Below are positions 45,008 through 57,137 of a DNA stretch of 64,000 nt, piece after piece. The DNA lies in assembly GCF_032401055.1 (NCBI RefSeq), contig NZ_CP135529.1, positions 682,001 through 746,000 of the forward strand, read 5' to 3'. Both the position numbers and the translations under genes were made by a program. Numbering within the stretch: the first letter of the stretch is position 1; each line of letters begins with the position of its first letter. The notes below the pieces were generated by a model. The model was not told the origin of the DNA. It saw nothing but the letters and a program-made list of their open reading frames with translations, and made no database searches. This DNA comes from Tardiphaga sp. 709. GTDB taxonomy: Bacteria > Pseudomonadota > Alphaproteobacteria > Rhizobiales > Xanthobacteraceae.

Positions 45008-45247
45008 GTGGGAACCGGCAACAACGACGTTGGCAAGGATACCCCGATCAGCGCCCCCGGACGGCCACTGATCTCCACGGTACACTCGCGCGCCAAATGC
45101 CAAGGCGCCATGTCGCAGCAGGGCTACGGCTCGCACGGCAACGAGTGCTATCCGCAGCAGCTGGTCCAGCTCGTAGGCTATCGTGATCCGCAGCCGTCAT
45201 GGGACCGCTTGCGCACGAAACGCGTCGCCTCCCACTCCGCTGAATAG
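45008..45247 (+). CDS. Doubtful small open frame
   Basis: 79 codons from a GTG at 45008 with GAAGGA ahead (MGTGNNDVGKDTPISAPGRP). The composition is polar, with no signal or family match; a minus-strand frame of 61 codons overlaps it. Neither is convincing. The rest of 44674-45283 shows no recognised element. Confidence 0.25.
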   Translation: MGTGNNDVGKDTPISAPGRPLISTVHSRAKCQGAMSQQGYGSHGNECYPQQLVQLVGYRDPQPSWDRLRTKRVASHSAE

Positions 45248-45283
45248 CGAAGCACGGCTAAGTTCTAGCGGCCGATAGATCGC

Positions 45284-45831
45284 TTATTTGATGAAGTCGC
45301 CGCATTTCTGGACGGCAACGTCTGACTGCCCCCAGGGCATGATCGGAACTGATGACGTCGAGTTCTTCGGCGACCCCTCGATGATCCGGTCCGAATAGAC
45401 CATGTAAACCAGCACGTTTCGCTTGGCGTCGCAGCCGCGGACGATTTGCATTTTCTTGAAGAAAAGGCTGCGGCGCTGCCGGAACATATCCTCGCCCTGA
45501 TCGCTCTTGGCCTTAACGTGATGGGGCCGATCTGCCGGCACGCGAGCGAGATGTCCGAGACTTCTTCGGCCAGACCGAGCCAGCCCTTGAAGCCACCTTT
45601 TTCAGGCACCGTGAAGTGACAGGCCACGCCCTCGACTTCAGGGTCATCGACGCCATAGGTCGCCAGCTTGTCGTTCGGGCTGAGCCATTTGAACACGGTG
45701 GAGCGCCGGAAAATCAGATCCGGCTCGTCCGCAGCGTGTGCCGGGACCATCGCCAACGCCGCGAATGCCGAAAGCGCCAGGACGCCGCGCCGCAGCATCT
45801 TGGTGAGCCCGCCAGATCCATTAAACGTCAT
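45284..45831 (-). pseudogene. creA: CreA-family protein, single-base frame break
   Basis: ATG at 45831 with GGAG upstream, then a signal peptide (GVLALSAFAALAMVPAHAAD). The CreA sequence follows: EPDLIFRRSTVFKWLSPNDK, GVDDPEVEGVACHFTVPEKG, WLGLAEEVSDISLACRQIGP. After ITLR the frame is lost; one more T at the ACGTTAAGG of 45513-45519 restores FKAKSDQGEDMFRQRRSLFF and the end at 45284. About 182 residues when restored. CreA is a conserved periplasmic protein of unknown function. Confidence 0.85.
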
Positions 45832-46006
45832 GCAACTCTCCGTGACCGATCCAGAATATGTAGGCATTCCAACCGGATTCGGAAGCCAGGATGCCCCTCT
45901 GTTAATTCAATGTGAGGCTTTTTTGCTAGGCTGATCCCGACTCAGCGGTAGCCAGATCACTCATGCTGGTGAACCCATCTCGCGCCTGCGAGACTAATGT
46001 TTTCAG

Positions 46007-47656
46007 ATGGATTCGAGGATATTGGACGTGGGTGCATTTCAATTGTCGCGTGAACCAAGGGACAAAAGCCGTTTTCTGAACAGCACGATTTTTTCCGGCA
46101 GCCTCCTGCGGATCGCGCTGGTCGCCATGGCCGGCATGACCGTGGCGGCGCCTGCCGATGCGGCGGTGTTCTGGACCGACGAAAACCCAATGATCATGCG
46201 GGAGATCGAACCGCCGGCGCCGCAACCGCAGCAGCGCCAGAAAAAGCTGAAGCGCCTCGGCGCCAAACTTGAGAAACAAGTCAAGGAACACGCCAAGCCC
46301 GTCGGCCCGCTGGTGATCGCCATCTCGATCGAGCGACAGTCACTGCGGGTGTTCGACGCCAACGGGCTGTTCGCGGAAACGCCGGTCTCCACCGGCATGC
46401 GCGGCCATTCGACGCCCATGGGCGTATTCAGCATCATCCAGAAGAATAAATGGCACCGCTCCAACATCTATAGCGGCGCGCCGATGCCTTACATGCAGCG
46501 CATCACCTGGTCGGGCATTGCTTTGCATGCCGGCGCGCTGCCAGGCTATCCGGCCTCCCACGGCTGCATCCGCATGCCGATGGCCTTTGCAACCAAAATC
46601 TGGGGCTGGACCCGCATGGGCGCCCGCGTGATCATCGCGCCCGGCGAAATCTCCCCGGCGGAAATCTCGCATCCTCTGCTCGCCGCTCAGAAAATCGCGC
46701 CGGGTCCGGTTGCGGCAGCGGCGCCTCAAGACGTCCAGGCGTCGCCCAAGGCTGATAAGGCGTCGGCAGATGCGAAGCCCCAAGACCTTGGTCTGAGGCC
46801 ATCCGCCGCCGACCGCACCAAGACTCAGGACAAAACCCAGACCGCCGATGCCAGCAATGCGATGACAAAACCGGCTCCTGCGACGGTGATGTCGGACGCC
46901 ACACCTGCAAAGGTCGAAACCGCCGTCAAAGCCACCGAGCCCGAGATCATGACGCGCCGCGATCTCGACGCCGCCATTGCCAAAGTCGTCGAACTGCCGA
47001 CACCCGAGGTCAAATCGGCAGAGACCGTCGCGGAAGCCCTAGCCAAGCCTGAGCCTGCCAAGACGGAAGCCCCGAAGGCGGAAATCGCAAAAGCTGATGT
47101 CGCACCGGTCGCCGCCCCTGTGCCCGACGTCAAGAAGGACGAAACGCGCCCCGCCGATTCAGCCAAGGCCGAGATGCCTGCGGCGCCTGCCGCCGATGCG
47201 ACGCCAAAGCGGTCCGGCCAGATTGCCGTACTGGTCAGCGGCAAGGACGGCAAGCTCTATGTGCGGCAGAATTTCGCGCCGCTGTTCGAGACGCCGATCG
47301 CCATCAAGCCCAGCGATCGCCCACTCGGCACTCACATCTTTACCGCCCGCACCGACAAGGATGATGCCAAGGCATTTCATTGGACCGCAGTCTCGCTGCC
47401 TGCCGTCCCGCGTCGCGCCGACGAGGACGACAATGTTTCGCGTCGCCGCAAGTCCACCGGTGCGGTTGAAGTGAAAACCCGGCCGCTGCCAAACAGTGCC
47501 GCAGAAGCGCTCGACCGCCTGAGCATCCCGGCGGATGCCATGGCCCAGATCACCGAAGCGCTCGCGAGCGGCGGCTCCATCGTGGTGTCCGATCAGGGCA
47601 TTGCCGCCGGCGGCGAAACCGGCCAAGGCACCGAATTCGTGGTGCCGCTGCGCTAG
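46007..47656 (+). CDS. L,D-transpeptidase (YkuD) with long linker and second C-terminal domain
   Basis: 549 residues. A membrane or signal segment (LLRIALVAMAGMTVAAPADA) leads into a YkuD domain (GPLVIAISIERQSLRVFDAN; VSTGMRGHSTPMGVFSIIQK) with the catalytic Cys187 of ASHGCIRMP. Family reaction: 3-3 or lipoprotein cross-links in peptidoglycan. Then follows a 200-residue linker rich in Ala, Lys, Pro and Glu, and a second, smaller domain (RSGQIAVLVSGKDGKLYVRQ, then NFAPLFETPIAIKPSDRPLG) related in style to the YkuD fold but without its HxxxxxHGCxR motif. Confidence 0.88.
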   Translation: MDSRILDVGAFQLSREPRDKSRFLNSTIFSGSLLRIALVAMAGMTVAAPADAAVFWTDENPMIMREIEPPAPQPQQRQKKLKRLGAKLEKQVKEHAKPVGPLVIAISIERQSLRVFDANGLFAETPVSTGMRGHSTPMGVFSIIQKNKWHRSNIYSGAPMPYMQRITWSGIALHAGALPGYPASHGCIRMPMAFATKIWGWTRMGARVIIAPGEISPAEISHPLLAAQKIAPGPVAAAAPQDVQASPKADKASADAKPQDLGLRPSAADRTKTQDKTQTADASNAMTKPAPATVMSDATPAKVETAVKATEPEIMTRRDLDAAIAKVVELPTPEVKSAETVAEALAKPEPAKTEAPKAEIAKADVAPVAAPVPDVKKDETRPADSAKAEMPAAPAADATPKRSGQIAVLVSGKDGKLYVRQNFAPLFETPIAIKPSDRPLGTHIFTARTDKDDAKAFHWTAVSLPAVPRRADEDDNVSRRRKSTGAVEVKTRPLPNSAAEALDRLSIPADAMAQITEALASGGSIVVSDQGIAAGGETGQGTEFVVPLR

Positions 47657-47747
47657 CCTCGTTCACTCCGGCCCTGTAACAGCTTGTTGAGTGCGTCATC
47701 TCGGAGATGACGCTACTCTGCTCGCGAAACAGGCTGGGCTACGACGA

Positions 47748-48329
47748 ATGGCGATGATCAATCGCAGGCAGATAGTGACAACGGTATTGGGCGCGGCAAG
47801 TACTGTGGCGGTCGCGCGTCACGCCTCGGCGCAAGGCGCCGTGAGCCGCATCACCGCCTACGGTTTTTCGTTTCCCGGTCTCAAGGGCGGCGACATCAAG
47901 CTTGCCGACTATGCCGGCCGGCCGATCATGGTGGTCAATACCGCATCGCAGTGTGGCTTCACCCCGCAATATGCTGGGCTTCAGACGCTATGGACCGAGT
48001 TCCGCGAGCGCGGCTTGATGATTATCGGCGTGCCCTCCAATGACTTCGGCGGACAGGAGCCGGGCGGGGCCAAGGAGATCGCCGACATTGCCGAGGGACA
48101 TTTCGGCATTGGCTTCCCGATGGCCGCCAAGACCGTCGTGAAGGGACCGAACGCACACCCGTTCTACAAATGGGCGGCAGAAGCCCGCCCGCGCGACCTG
48201 CCGCGTTGGAATTTTCACAAATATCTGGTCGGACGCGATGGCTACCTCACCGACTCCTTTGCCTCCGAATTCGAACCGACCGACACACGCATCAAGACCG
48301 CCGTCGGACGCGCCCTGACCGCGGCTTGA
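47748..48329 (+). CDS. Glutathione peroxidase, exported form
   Basis: 193 residues from ATG 47748 (or 47754). A Tat- or Sec-like leader (NRRQIVTTVLGAASTVAVAR) precedes the thioredoxin-fold: MVVNTASQCGFTPQYAGLQT with the peroxidatic Cys, VPSNDFGGQEPGGAKEIADI and PRWNFHKYLVGRDG with the Trp-Asn pair. Cys-type GPx; in bacteria it usually takes electrons from thioredoxin. The export signal makes a periplasmic peroxide defence likely. Confidence 0.88.
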   Translation: MAMINRRQIVTTVLGAASTVAVARHASAQGAVSRITAYGFSFPGLKGGDIKLADYAGRPIMVVNTASQCGFTPQYAGLQTLWTEFRERGLMIIGVPSNDFGGQEPGGAKEIADIAEGHFGIGFPMAAKTVVKGPNAHPFYKWAAEARPRDLPRWNFHKYLVGRDGYLTDSFASEFEPTDTRIKTAVGRALTAA

Positions 48330-48479
48330 GCGGTTCAATGTCGATCCAGGCACTGACTGGGGATAAGGTCCGTTGCCATAGCGGGACCGCCTGAAATAGC
48401 GCTAGAATTGCGGTCACGACCATCTGGATCAGCCCGACCACCTCGCTGACGACGCTGGTCGCAGTTCAAGGGGGACGTG

Positions 48480-49424
48480 ATGCGCAGTGCGGCAGGTCTG
48501 ATTTTTGCGAGCGCTATTTCATTGTGGGCAGCAGGCGCGCAGGCGCAGGCGCCCAAAGCCGGTGTTGCAGCCCCCGCCCCCGCGGCGACGCCCGCGCCCC
48601 CACCGGCGCCCGCGGCTCCATCGGCTCCTGCCAAATCGACCTGCGCCAATCCCGATGCGCTCGGCGTCAGCCGTGTGGTCGAGATCGACACGACGGGTGG
48701 TCCGGGCTTCGGCTTCGAACATTTCAAGCAACTCGACTTCCTGCGCGACAAGGAAGTGGTGCTGACCTTCGACGATGGCCCATGGCAGACCACAACGCCG
48801 ACCGTGTTGAAGACGCTGGCCGATGAATGCGTCAAGGCAGTGTTCTTCCCGATCGGCAAGCACGCCACCTATTATCCGGAAGTGCTCAAGCAGGTCGCTG
48901 CAGCCGGCCATACCATCGGCGGACACACCTGGGCTCATATCGCGCTGACCAACAAGAAACTGACCCAGCAGCAGCGTATCGATGAAATCGAGAAAGGCTT
49001 CAGCGCCGTGAAGTGGGCCCTCGGCTCAGCCCCCGCACCATTCTTCCGCGCTCCGGCGCTGCAGCACCCGCCGGAAATCGTGACCTATCTCGGCACGCGC
49101 AACATGGCGATCTTCTCCTGTGACATCGACTCGTTCGACTTCAAGACGCGCAAGTCCGAACAGGTCATCACCAATGTGATGACCAAGCTCGATAAACTCG
49201 GCAAGGGTATCATCCTGATGCACGACTTCCAGAAGCACACCGCCGAAGCGCTGCCGACCCTGCTGCGCAAACTCAAGGCTGGTGGCTACAAGGTCGTGCA
49301 TATGCGTGCCAAGGCGCCCGTGCAGACCATCGCGTCCTATGATGAAGCGATCGTCAAGGACGCCAAGCTGCCGACGGTCAGCAGCCGTCCTGTGAACAGC
49401 GTCGTCCAGACGATCTCTGAATAA
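48480..49424 (+). CDS. Secreted polysaccharide deacetylase (NodB domain)
   Basis: 314 residues from ATG 48480 with GGGG upstream. A signal peptide is followed by a Pro/Ala-rich linker and then the NodB domain: VVLTFDDGPWQTTTPTVLKT (Asp pair), AAAGHTIGGHTWAHIAL (His pair), APFFRAPALQHPP, and ILMHDFQKHTAEALPTLL with the final His. Metal-dependent deacetylation of N-acetylated glycans or peptidoglycan is expected. A DHFR-like gene follows 22 bases later. Confidence 0.9.
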   Translation: MRSAAGLIFASAISLWAAGAQAQAPKAGVAAPAPAATPAPPPAPAAPSAPAKSTCANPDALGVSRVVEIDTTGGPGFGFEHFKQLDFLRDKEVVLTFDDGPWQTTTPTVLKTLADECVKAVFFPIGKHATYYPEVLKQVAAAGHTIGGHTWAHIALTNKKLTQQQRIDEIEKGFSAVKWALGSAPAPFFRAPALQHPPEIVTYLGTRNMAIFSCDIDSFDFKTRKSEQVITNVMTKLDKLGKGIILMHDFQKHTAEALPTLLRKLKAGGYKVVHMRAKAPVQTIASYDEAIVKDAKLPTVSSRPVNSVVQTISE

Positions 49425-49446
49425 TGAGGACTCGTCGACGCCCCTG

Positions 49447-50004
49447 ATGCCCGCATTTCGTTTCAACGGCTACGTCATCGTCTCGGCGGACGGCATGCTC
49501 GCCGACGCCAGTGGTGTGATGCCCGATACGCTCAAATTTCCCGGCGACCTCGCCTTTTTCACCGCAGGTCTCGACCGCGCCGATCTGATCGTGCACGGCA
49601 AACATTCGTTCGAGGATCAGCCAAACTCACCGAAGCGCAAGCGCATCATCGTCAGCCGTAGCATTGCTGCCATAGGCCCCGATCCCGAAAACAACAAAGC
49701 CACGCTGTGGAATCCGGCCGGCGCATCTTTTGAAGACGCTTGCGCGCATGCGGGCGTTCATGCCGGCACCGTCGCCATCATCGGCGGCCCCAGCGTATTC
49801 GAGATGTTCTTTGACCGCATCGACGTGTTTTGGCTGTCGCAAGCGCCGCATGTCCACCTGCCCGGCGGCGAAGGATGCTTCCCTGGCGTCCCCGAACGAT
49901 CGCCGCAGGACATTCTCTCCCGTCACGGCTTGCAGGCGAGCGAGGTTCAGATCCTCGACACCACACATGAAGTCACTGTGACGGCTTGGCGGCGGGTGTC
50001 CTGA
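49447..50004 (+). CDS. Dihydrofolate reductase-like protein
   Basis: 185 residues. Rossmann-like DHFR/RibD-C family: FNGYVIVSADGMLADASGVM, LDRADLIVHGKHSFEDQPNS, IVSRSIAAIGP, and GTVAIIGGPSVFEMFFDRID with the glycine pair that binds NADPH. RibD C-terminal-type reductases have varied pterin or pyrimidine substrates; the true role here is unknown. Confidence 0.8.
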   Translation: MPAFRFNGYVIVSADGMLADASGVMPDTLKFPGDLAFFTAGLDRADLIVHGKHSFEDQPNSPKRKRIIVSRSIAAIGPDPENNKATLWNPAGASFEDACAHAGVHAGTVAIIGGPSVFEMFFDRIDVFWLSQAPHVHLPGGEGCFPGVPERSPQDILSRHGLQASEVQILDTTHEVTVTAWRRVS

Positions 50005-50011
50005 ACGAGAA

Positions 50012-50467
50012 CTAAACTTCGTTGTAGCCGCCCGGTAGCCGCGCGCTGCGACCGATACCGGCGATCATGAAGAGGCCACCGATCAGCGACAGGTTCTTCA
50101 GCGCGTGGATCATCTGGTTCTTGGCCTCAGGACCGGTCAGGTTCCAGAAATCGTGAAAGTAGAACGTTGCGGCCATCACGAACAGGACCAGCACCAGAGC
50201 GAAGAAGCGCGCACCCAGGTTCAGCGCGACGAGGATACCGCCGACCAGTTCCAGTGTTGCAACGGCGATTGCGAGGATCTGCTTCAATTCCATGCCCGCC
50301 AGCCCTTCGAGCTGCGTCGCATACGGCGTCACGACCGCAGGGATCGTCGGGATAACCTTGTTCGCGATCGCATCTGCTGTTGCGCTGAGGTCGAGAAACT
50401 TGGATGCGCCGGACGCGATGAAGATCACGGCAAAGAGAATGCGCCCGAAAGTAATAAACGCTGGCAT
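50012..50467 (-). CDS. DoxX-family membrane protein
   Basis: 151 residues with four hydrophobic segments (TFGRILFAVIFIASGASKFL; MELKQILAIAVATLELVGGI; ARFFALVLVLFVMAATFYFH; NLSLIGGLFMIAGIGRSARL). The SGASKF and HDFWNL segments are usual for DoxX. DoxX proteins support oxidative-stress or terminal quinone oxidase-type functions, largely unproven. Confidence 0.85.
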   Translation of the reverse strand: MPAFITFGRILFAVIFIASGASKFLDLSATADAIANKVIPTIPAVVTPYATQLEGLAGMELKQILAIAVATLELVGGILVALNLGARFFALVLVLFVMAATFYFHDFWNLTGPEAKNQMIHALKNLSLIGGLFMIAGIGRSARLPGGYNEV

Positions 50468-50550
50468 TGGTCGGCCTCGCTGGACTGCAATGAATACTTG
50501 TCGAAATACGTGACAAGTATGATCATTCCATCACATTTTTCAAACGAACA

Positions 50551-50736
50551 TCGTCATTCCGGAGCATGTCGGATCGCGCAACGACCCGGCATGAACCCGG
50601 AATCTGGAAATGATGAGCACTTTTTTCTTACAGCGTCTTCCCAAGCGATGAACACATCGGGATTCCCCGCCACTCCACTTGGAGTGGCTGAGGTTCGCGC
50701 CTCGATGCCTTTGGCGTCGTTCGCGCCCCGGAATGA
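50551..50736. repeat. REP-like palindromic sequences
   Basis: CATTCCGG at 50555 with CCCGGAAT ending at 50602, and a second CGCGCCCCGGAATGACC near 50722, are the same CATTCCGG-type motif as at 9285-9334. They lie between the DoxX and maeB genes. No gene seen in the 280 bases. Confidence 0.6.
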
Positions 50737-50747
50737 CCGAGTATAAA

Positions 50748-53058
<2,311 letters not shown>

Positions 53059-53125
53059 GCGTGCTCCCGCGCGTCATAAAACAAAAGTTAGGTAGAAGGG
53101 CGTTTCTTCTTGTTGGTTTGCTGGA

Positions 53126-54898
53126 CTACTTGTCCTGCAGATTGAGACGGATATGCGCTTCACGCAACTGCTTCGGCGAAGCCTCTGACGGCGCGCCCAT
53201 CAACAGATCTTCAGCACGCTGATTCATCGGGAAGAGCGAGATCTCGCGCAGGTTGTTCGTACCGCAGAGCAGCATCACGATACGATCGACGCCTGCCGCC
53301 ATACCGCCATGGGGCGGCGCGCCATACTGGAAGGCGCGATACATGCCGCCGAAGCGCTCGACCACCGTCTCCTCGCCGTAGCCGGCGATCTCAAATGCCT
53401 TCACCATGGCTTCCGGCTTGTGATTACGGATGCCGCCCGACGCGATCTCATAGCCGTTGCAGGTGATGTCATACTGGAACGCCTTGATGGTCAGCGGATC
53501 CTGCCCGACCAGCGCATCCATGCCACCTTGCGGCATCGAGAACGGGTTGTGCGAGAAGTCGACCTTTTTGTCGTCCTCGTTGTACTCGTACATCGGGAAA
53601 TCGACGATCCAGGCCAGCGCAAAGCGCTCCTTGTCGATCAGGTTCAGCTCTTCGCCGACCTTGGTGCGTGCGAGACCGGCGAACTTGTAGAATTTCTCGG
53701 GATCGCCCGCGACGAAGAACGCGGCGTCGCCGGCCTTCAGGCCGAGTTGCTGACGGATCGCTTCGGTACGCTCCGGTCCGATGTTATTGGCGAGCGGGCC
53801 TGCACCCTCACCGCCCTCGCGCCACATGATGTAGCCGAGGCCCGGCTGGCCTTCGCCCTGCGCCCAGGAATTCATGCGGTCGCAAAATGCACGGCTGCCG
53901 CCGCCGGGACCGGGGATCGCCCAAACCTGGTTCTTGTCGTCTTCGAGCATGCGCGCGAACACCTTGAAGCCGGAGCCGCGGAAGTGCTCTGCCGTGTTCT
54001 GCATCTCGATCGGGTTGCGCAGATCCGGCTTGTCGGTGCCGTATTTGCGGAGCGACTCTGCGTAAGGAATCTTCGGCCAGTCCTTGTTGACCGGCTTGCC
54101 CTTGGCGAACTCCTCGAACACGCCGGTGATCACCGGCTGCACCGCCGCGAACACGTCTTCCTGTTCGACAAAGCTCATCTCGAGATCGAGCTGGTAGAAT
54201 TCGCCCGGCAGACGATCGGCGCGCGGATCCTCGTCGCGGAAACATGGCGCGATCTGGAAGTAACGGTCGAAGCCCGACATCATCAGCAGCTGCTTGTACT
54301 GCTGCGGTGCCTGCGGCAGCGCGTAGAACTTGCCGGGATGGATGCGCGACGGCACCAGGAAGTCGCGTGCGCCTTCCGGCGACGACGCGGTGAGGATCGG
54401 CGTCTGGAATTCGAAGAAGCCCTGCTCCTTCATCCGCTTACGCATCGAGTCGACGATGGCGCCGCGGGTCATGATGTTCTGGTGCAGCTTCTCGCGGCGC
54501 AGGTCGAGGAAGCGATATTTCAGCCGGATGTCTTCCGGATAGTCCTGATCACCAAACACCGGCAGCGGCAGTTCGGCTGCGGGGCCGAGCACCTCGATGG
54601 CATCGATATAGATCTCGACATCGCCAGTGGGCAGTTCGGCATTCTCGGTGCCGCCGGGACGACGACGCACCTTGCCGTCGATCTTCACAACCCATTCCGA
54701 ACGCAGCGTCTCAGCGACCTTGAATGCCGGCGAGTCCGGGTCGGCGACGCATTGCGTCAAGCCGTAATGGTCACGCAAATCGATGAACAGCACGCCGCCG
54801 TGGTCGCGGATACGATGGCACCACCCCGACAGGCGAACGGTCTGGTCGATATGGCTGTCGCGGAGCGCGCCGCAGGTGTGAGACCGGTAGCGATGCAT
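53126..54898 (-). CDS. aspS: Aspartyl-tRNA synthetase
   Basis: 590 residues, bacterial-type class II AspRS. N-terminal OB fold ([20 protein letters not shown]), motif 2 [19 protein letters not shown], the bacterial GAD insertion in the middle, and motif 3 [11 protein letters not shown]. The N-terminal His in RDHGG, where E. coli has RDLGS, is the residue associated with non-discriminating AspRS that also charges tRNA-Asn for GatCAB; this inference fits Alphaproteobacteria but needs alignment. The 502 bases up to the chemoreceptor start contain nothing recognised. Confidence 0.95.
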   Translation of the reverse strand: MHRYRSHTCGALRDSHIDQTVRLSGWCHRIRDHGGVLFIDLRDHYGLTQCVADPDSPAFKVAETLRSEWVVKIDGKVRRRPGGTENAELPTGDVEIYIDAIEVLGPAAELPLPVFGDQDYPEDIRLKYRFLDLRREKLHQNIMTRGAIVDSMRKRMKEQGFFEFQTPILTASSPEGARDFLVPSRIHPGKFYALPQAPQQYKQLLMMSGFDRYFQIAPCFRDEDPRADRLPGEFYQLDLEMSFVEQEDVFAAVQPVITGVFEEFAKGKPVNKDWPKIPYAESLRKYGTDKPDLRNPIEMQNTAEHFRGSGFKVFARMLEDDKNQVWAIPGPGGGSRAFCDRMNSWAQGEGQPGLGYIMWREGGEGAGPLANNIGPERTEAIRQQLGLKAGDAAFFVAGDPEKFYKFAGLARTKVGEELNLIDKERFALAWIVDFPMYEYNEDDKKVDFSHNPFSMPQGGMDALVGQDPLTIKAFQYDITCNGYEIASGGIRNHKPEAMVKAFEIAGYGEETVVERFGGMYRAFQYGAPPHGGMAAGVDRIVMLLCGTNNLREISLFPMNQRAEDLLMGAPSEASPKQLREAHIRLNLQDK

Positions 54899-55400
54899 GG
54901 GTATCCTGGAAATACGTCAGAGGGCGGAATCGGGATCGCGATCAAGCGCGAAGCGCAGGGTTTACCCGACCGCACCCGACGCGGCAACCAAAGCTCGGCG
55001 ATCAGATCGCCCGAATTTGCGGGCCGCGACTGCATCACCGCAGGCCTCCAACCGATGAATTTCGGACTACCATTTCGAAATGCAATCGAGCGATCGGAAA
55101 ACCTCCCGCAACGCGGGAACTACATGATTGCACACGCAATAATCAGTTACCTCAGATCACGCGCCATCGGCACCCGGATACGCCGCATCGGTATTTCAGC
55201 ACCAGATTCAATTACTTAAAGCGGTATTTGTGTCAAAATTTACTGAACGTTGACGACCACCATTCACTGTCTTGCCGTGAACCCAGCCCGTTTTGAAGGC
55301 AGGTGATTCAACTGGAACTTGCTGCTTCTTGCCCTGCCGCAACCCAAGGCAGCCGCCATTTCGGCTGACCGGCGTCGCAGCCTTAGAACCGCCGAGGAAT

Positions 55401-57086
55401 ATGTTCGTGCTCGCCAGATATTCGATCAGTACCAAGCTGTTTGTCATTGTCGCTTTTCTCTTCGTGGTGATCGCGGGCATCGGCACCCTCGCCTTCATGC
55501 AGATGCGAGCCATCAACGCAGCAACCCAGGATATCCAGACGCAGTGGCTCCCCAGCGTCCGCTGGATCGGTGAGATGCGCGTTCAGTCGGCGCGGTATCG
55601 CGCTGTGCTGCGCGACCACCTGATCGTGGCCGACGCCGACCGTCCTGATGTCGACAAGAACCTCGCCGCCCGCAAGTCTGACTTCGACAAGGCCGCGAAG
55701 GCCTACGCCCCGCTGGTATCGTCGCCAGCCGAACGCGAACTGGCCGACAAGCTTGACGCGGAATGGAAGGCCTTCATCACCGCGGGCAACGACGTCCAGG
55801 CCCTCGCCAACAAGGGCGACGTAACGGCAGCCAAAGAGATCAATGCCAAGAAGGTCGTCCCGACCGGCCGCGCCATGGACGGCACATTGGCCAAGCTAGT
55901 CGAGTTGAACGACAAGGGCGCCGAAGTGGCCGGCAGCAATGCGAACGCAACCTATGCCAACGCGATCTGGATGATGGTTATCATTCTCGGCGCCTCGGTC
56001 GTGCTCGGTCTCGGCGCTGCCATGTATCTGGTGCGCGACATTTCCGGCGGCATCGCCTCGATCCTGAAGCCAATGGGCCAGCTGACCGATGGTCAGTTGG
56101 AGGCCGTCATTCCGCATCAGGGCGAAAGCACCGAGATCGGCCGTATCGCCAGCGCGTTGCAGATCTTCAAGGACGCCCTCATCGCCAAGCGTGCTGCGGA
56201 TCAGGCTGCCGGTGCCGAAGCCGCCATCAAGGCCGCCCGTGCGGAAACCATCACGAAGGCGACCAGCAACTTCGAGTCGATGATCAGCGAACTGGTGGGC
56301 TCCTTGTCATCGGCCTCGACCGAACTCGAAGCCTCCGCCACCACACTGACGCGTACGTCGGATATCACCATGAGCCTCTCGGGGTCGGCCGCATCCGCAT
56401 CGCACGTTGTGTCGAACAACGTTCAGTCGGTTGCTGCCGCCACCGAGGAAATCACCTCGTCGGTGAACGAGATCGGGCGTCAGGTTCACGAGTCCAACCG
56501 CATCGCCTCGACCGCCGTGCTGCAGGCCGAAAAGACCAACGAGAGCATCGCCAAGCTCTCGCAGGCCACCGCGCGGATCGACGACGTCGTGAAGCTCATC
56601 ACGGCTGTCGCCGAACAGACCAACTTGCTCGCGCTCAACGCCACCATCGAGGCCGCGCGCGCTGGTGAGGCCGGCCGCGGTTTCGCTGTCGTCGCCGCCG
56701 AAGTGAAGGCGTTGGCGTCGCAGACCGCCAAGGCCACCGACGAAATCAGCATGCAGATCGCCGGCATGCAGGCAGCTAGTGCAGAAACCGTCGAGACCAT
56801 CAAGGAGATCGGCTCGACCATCACACTGATTTCCGAAGTCTCGTCGGCCATCGCGGCGGCGGTCGAGGAACAGGGCGCGGCGACGCAGGAAATCGCGCGC
56901 AATGTCCAGCAGTCGGCCCAGCTCAGCACCCAGGTTGCCAGCGAAGTCACCGAGGTCAATCGCGGCGCCAGCGAGACTGGCTCAGCCTCCACGCAGGTGC
57001 TGGCTGCGGCGCAGTCGCTATCGCTCGAAAGCAATCGCCTGAAGAGCGAAGTCGACCGGTTCCTCGACACGGTTCGCGCCGCCTGA
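55401..57086 (+). CDS. Methyl-accepting chemotaxis protein
   Basis: 561 residues from ATG 55401; the frame is open to 55293 but that part lacks a transmembrane helix. First helix ([20 protein letters not shown]), a helical-bundle periplasmic sensor ([20 protein letters not shown]), second helix ([20 protein letters not shown]), HAMP, and the signalling domain with the hairpin tip [20 protein letters not shown]. Related to 4HB_MCP_1-type receptors. No che genes adjoin; a solitary receptor of unknown ligand. Confidence 0.93.
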   Translation: MFVLARYSISTKLFVIVAFLFVVIAGIGTLAFMQMRAINAATQDIQTQWLPSVRWIGEMRVQSARYRAVLRDHLIVADADRPDVDKNLAARKSDFDKAAKAYAPLVSSPAERELADKLDAEWKAFITAGNDVQALANKGDVTAAKEINAKKVVPTGRAMDGTLAKLVELNDKGAEVAGSNANATYANAIWMMVIILGASVVLGLGAAMYLVRDISGGIASILKPMGQLTDGQLEAVIPHQGESTEIGRIASALQIFKDALIAKRAADQAAGAEAAIKAARAETITKATSNFESMISELVGSLSSASTELEASATTLTRTSDITMSLSGSAASASHVVSNNVQSVAAATEEITSSVNEIGRQVHESNRIASTAVLQAEKTNESIAKLSQATARIDDVVKLITAVAEQTNLLALNATIEAARAGEAGRGFAVVAAEVKALASQTAKATDEISMQIAGMQAASAETVETIKEIGSTITLISEVSSAIAAAVEEQGAATQEIARNVQQSAQLSTQVASEVTEVNRGASETGSASTQVLAAAQSLSLESNRLKSEVDRFLDTVRAA

Positions 57087-57116
57087 GACCACTTTCAGCG
57101 GTTGCCTAACACGTCG

Positions 57117-57137
57117 TGGCCCCCCATCTTGGGGCCA
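57117..57137 (+). promoter_or_regulatory. Hairpin overlapping the selO start codon
   Basis: TGGCCCC-CCATCTT-GGGGCCA, a 7-bp G:C-rich stem whose right arm includes the A of the ATG at 57137. No other Shine-Dalgarno is seen except the GGGG inside the stem. It could terminate the upstream transcript or restrain initiation. Confidence 0.4.

Noticed and set aside
53309-55219. 636-codon plus-strand open frame across aspS
   Set aside because: Exact antisense of a universally conserved gene and no motif in the translation.
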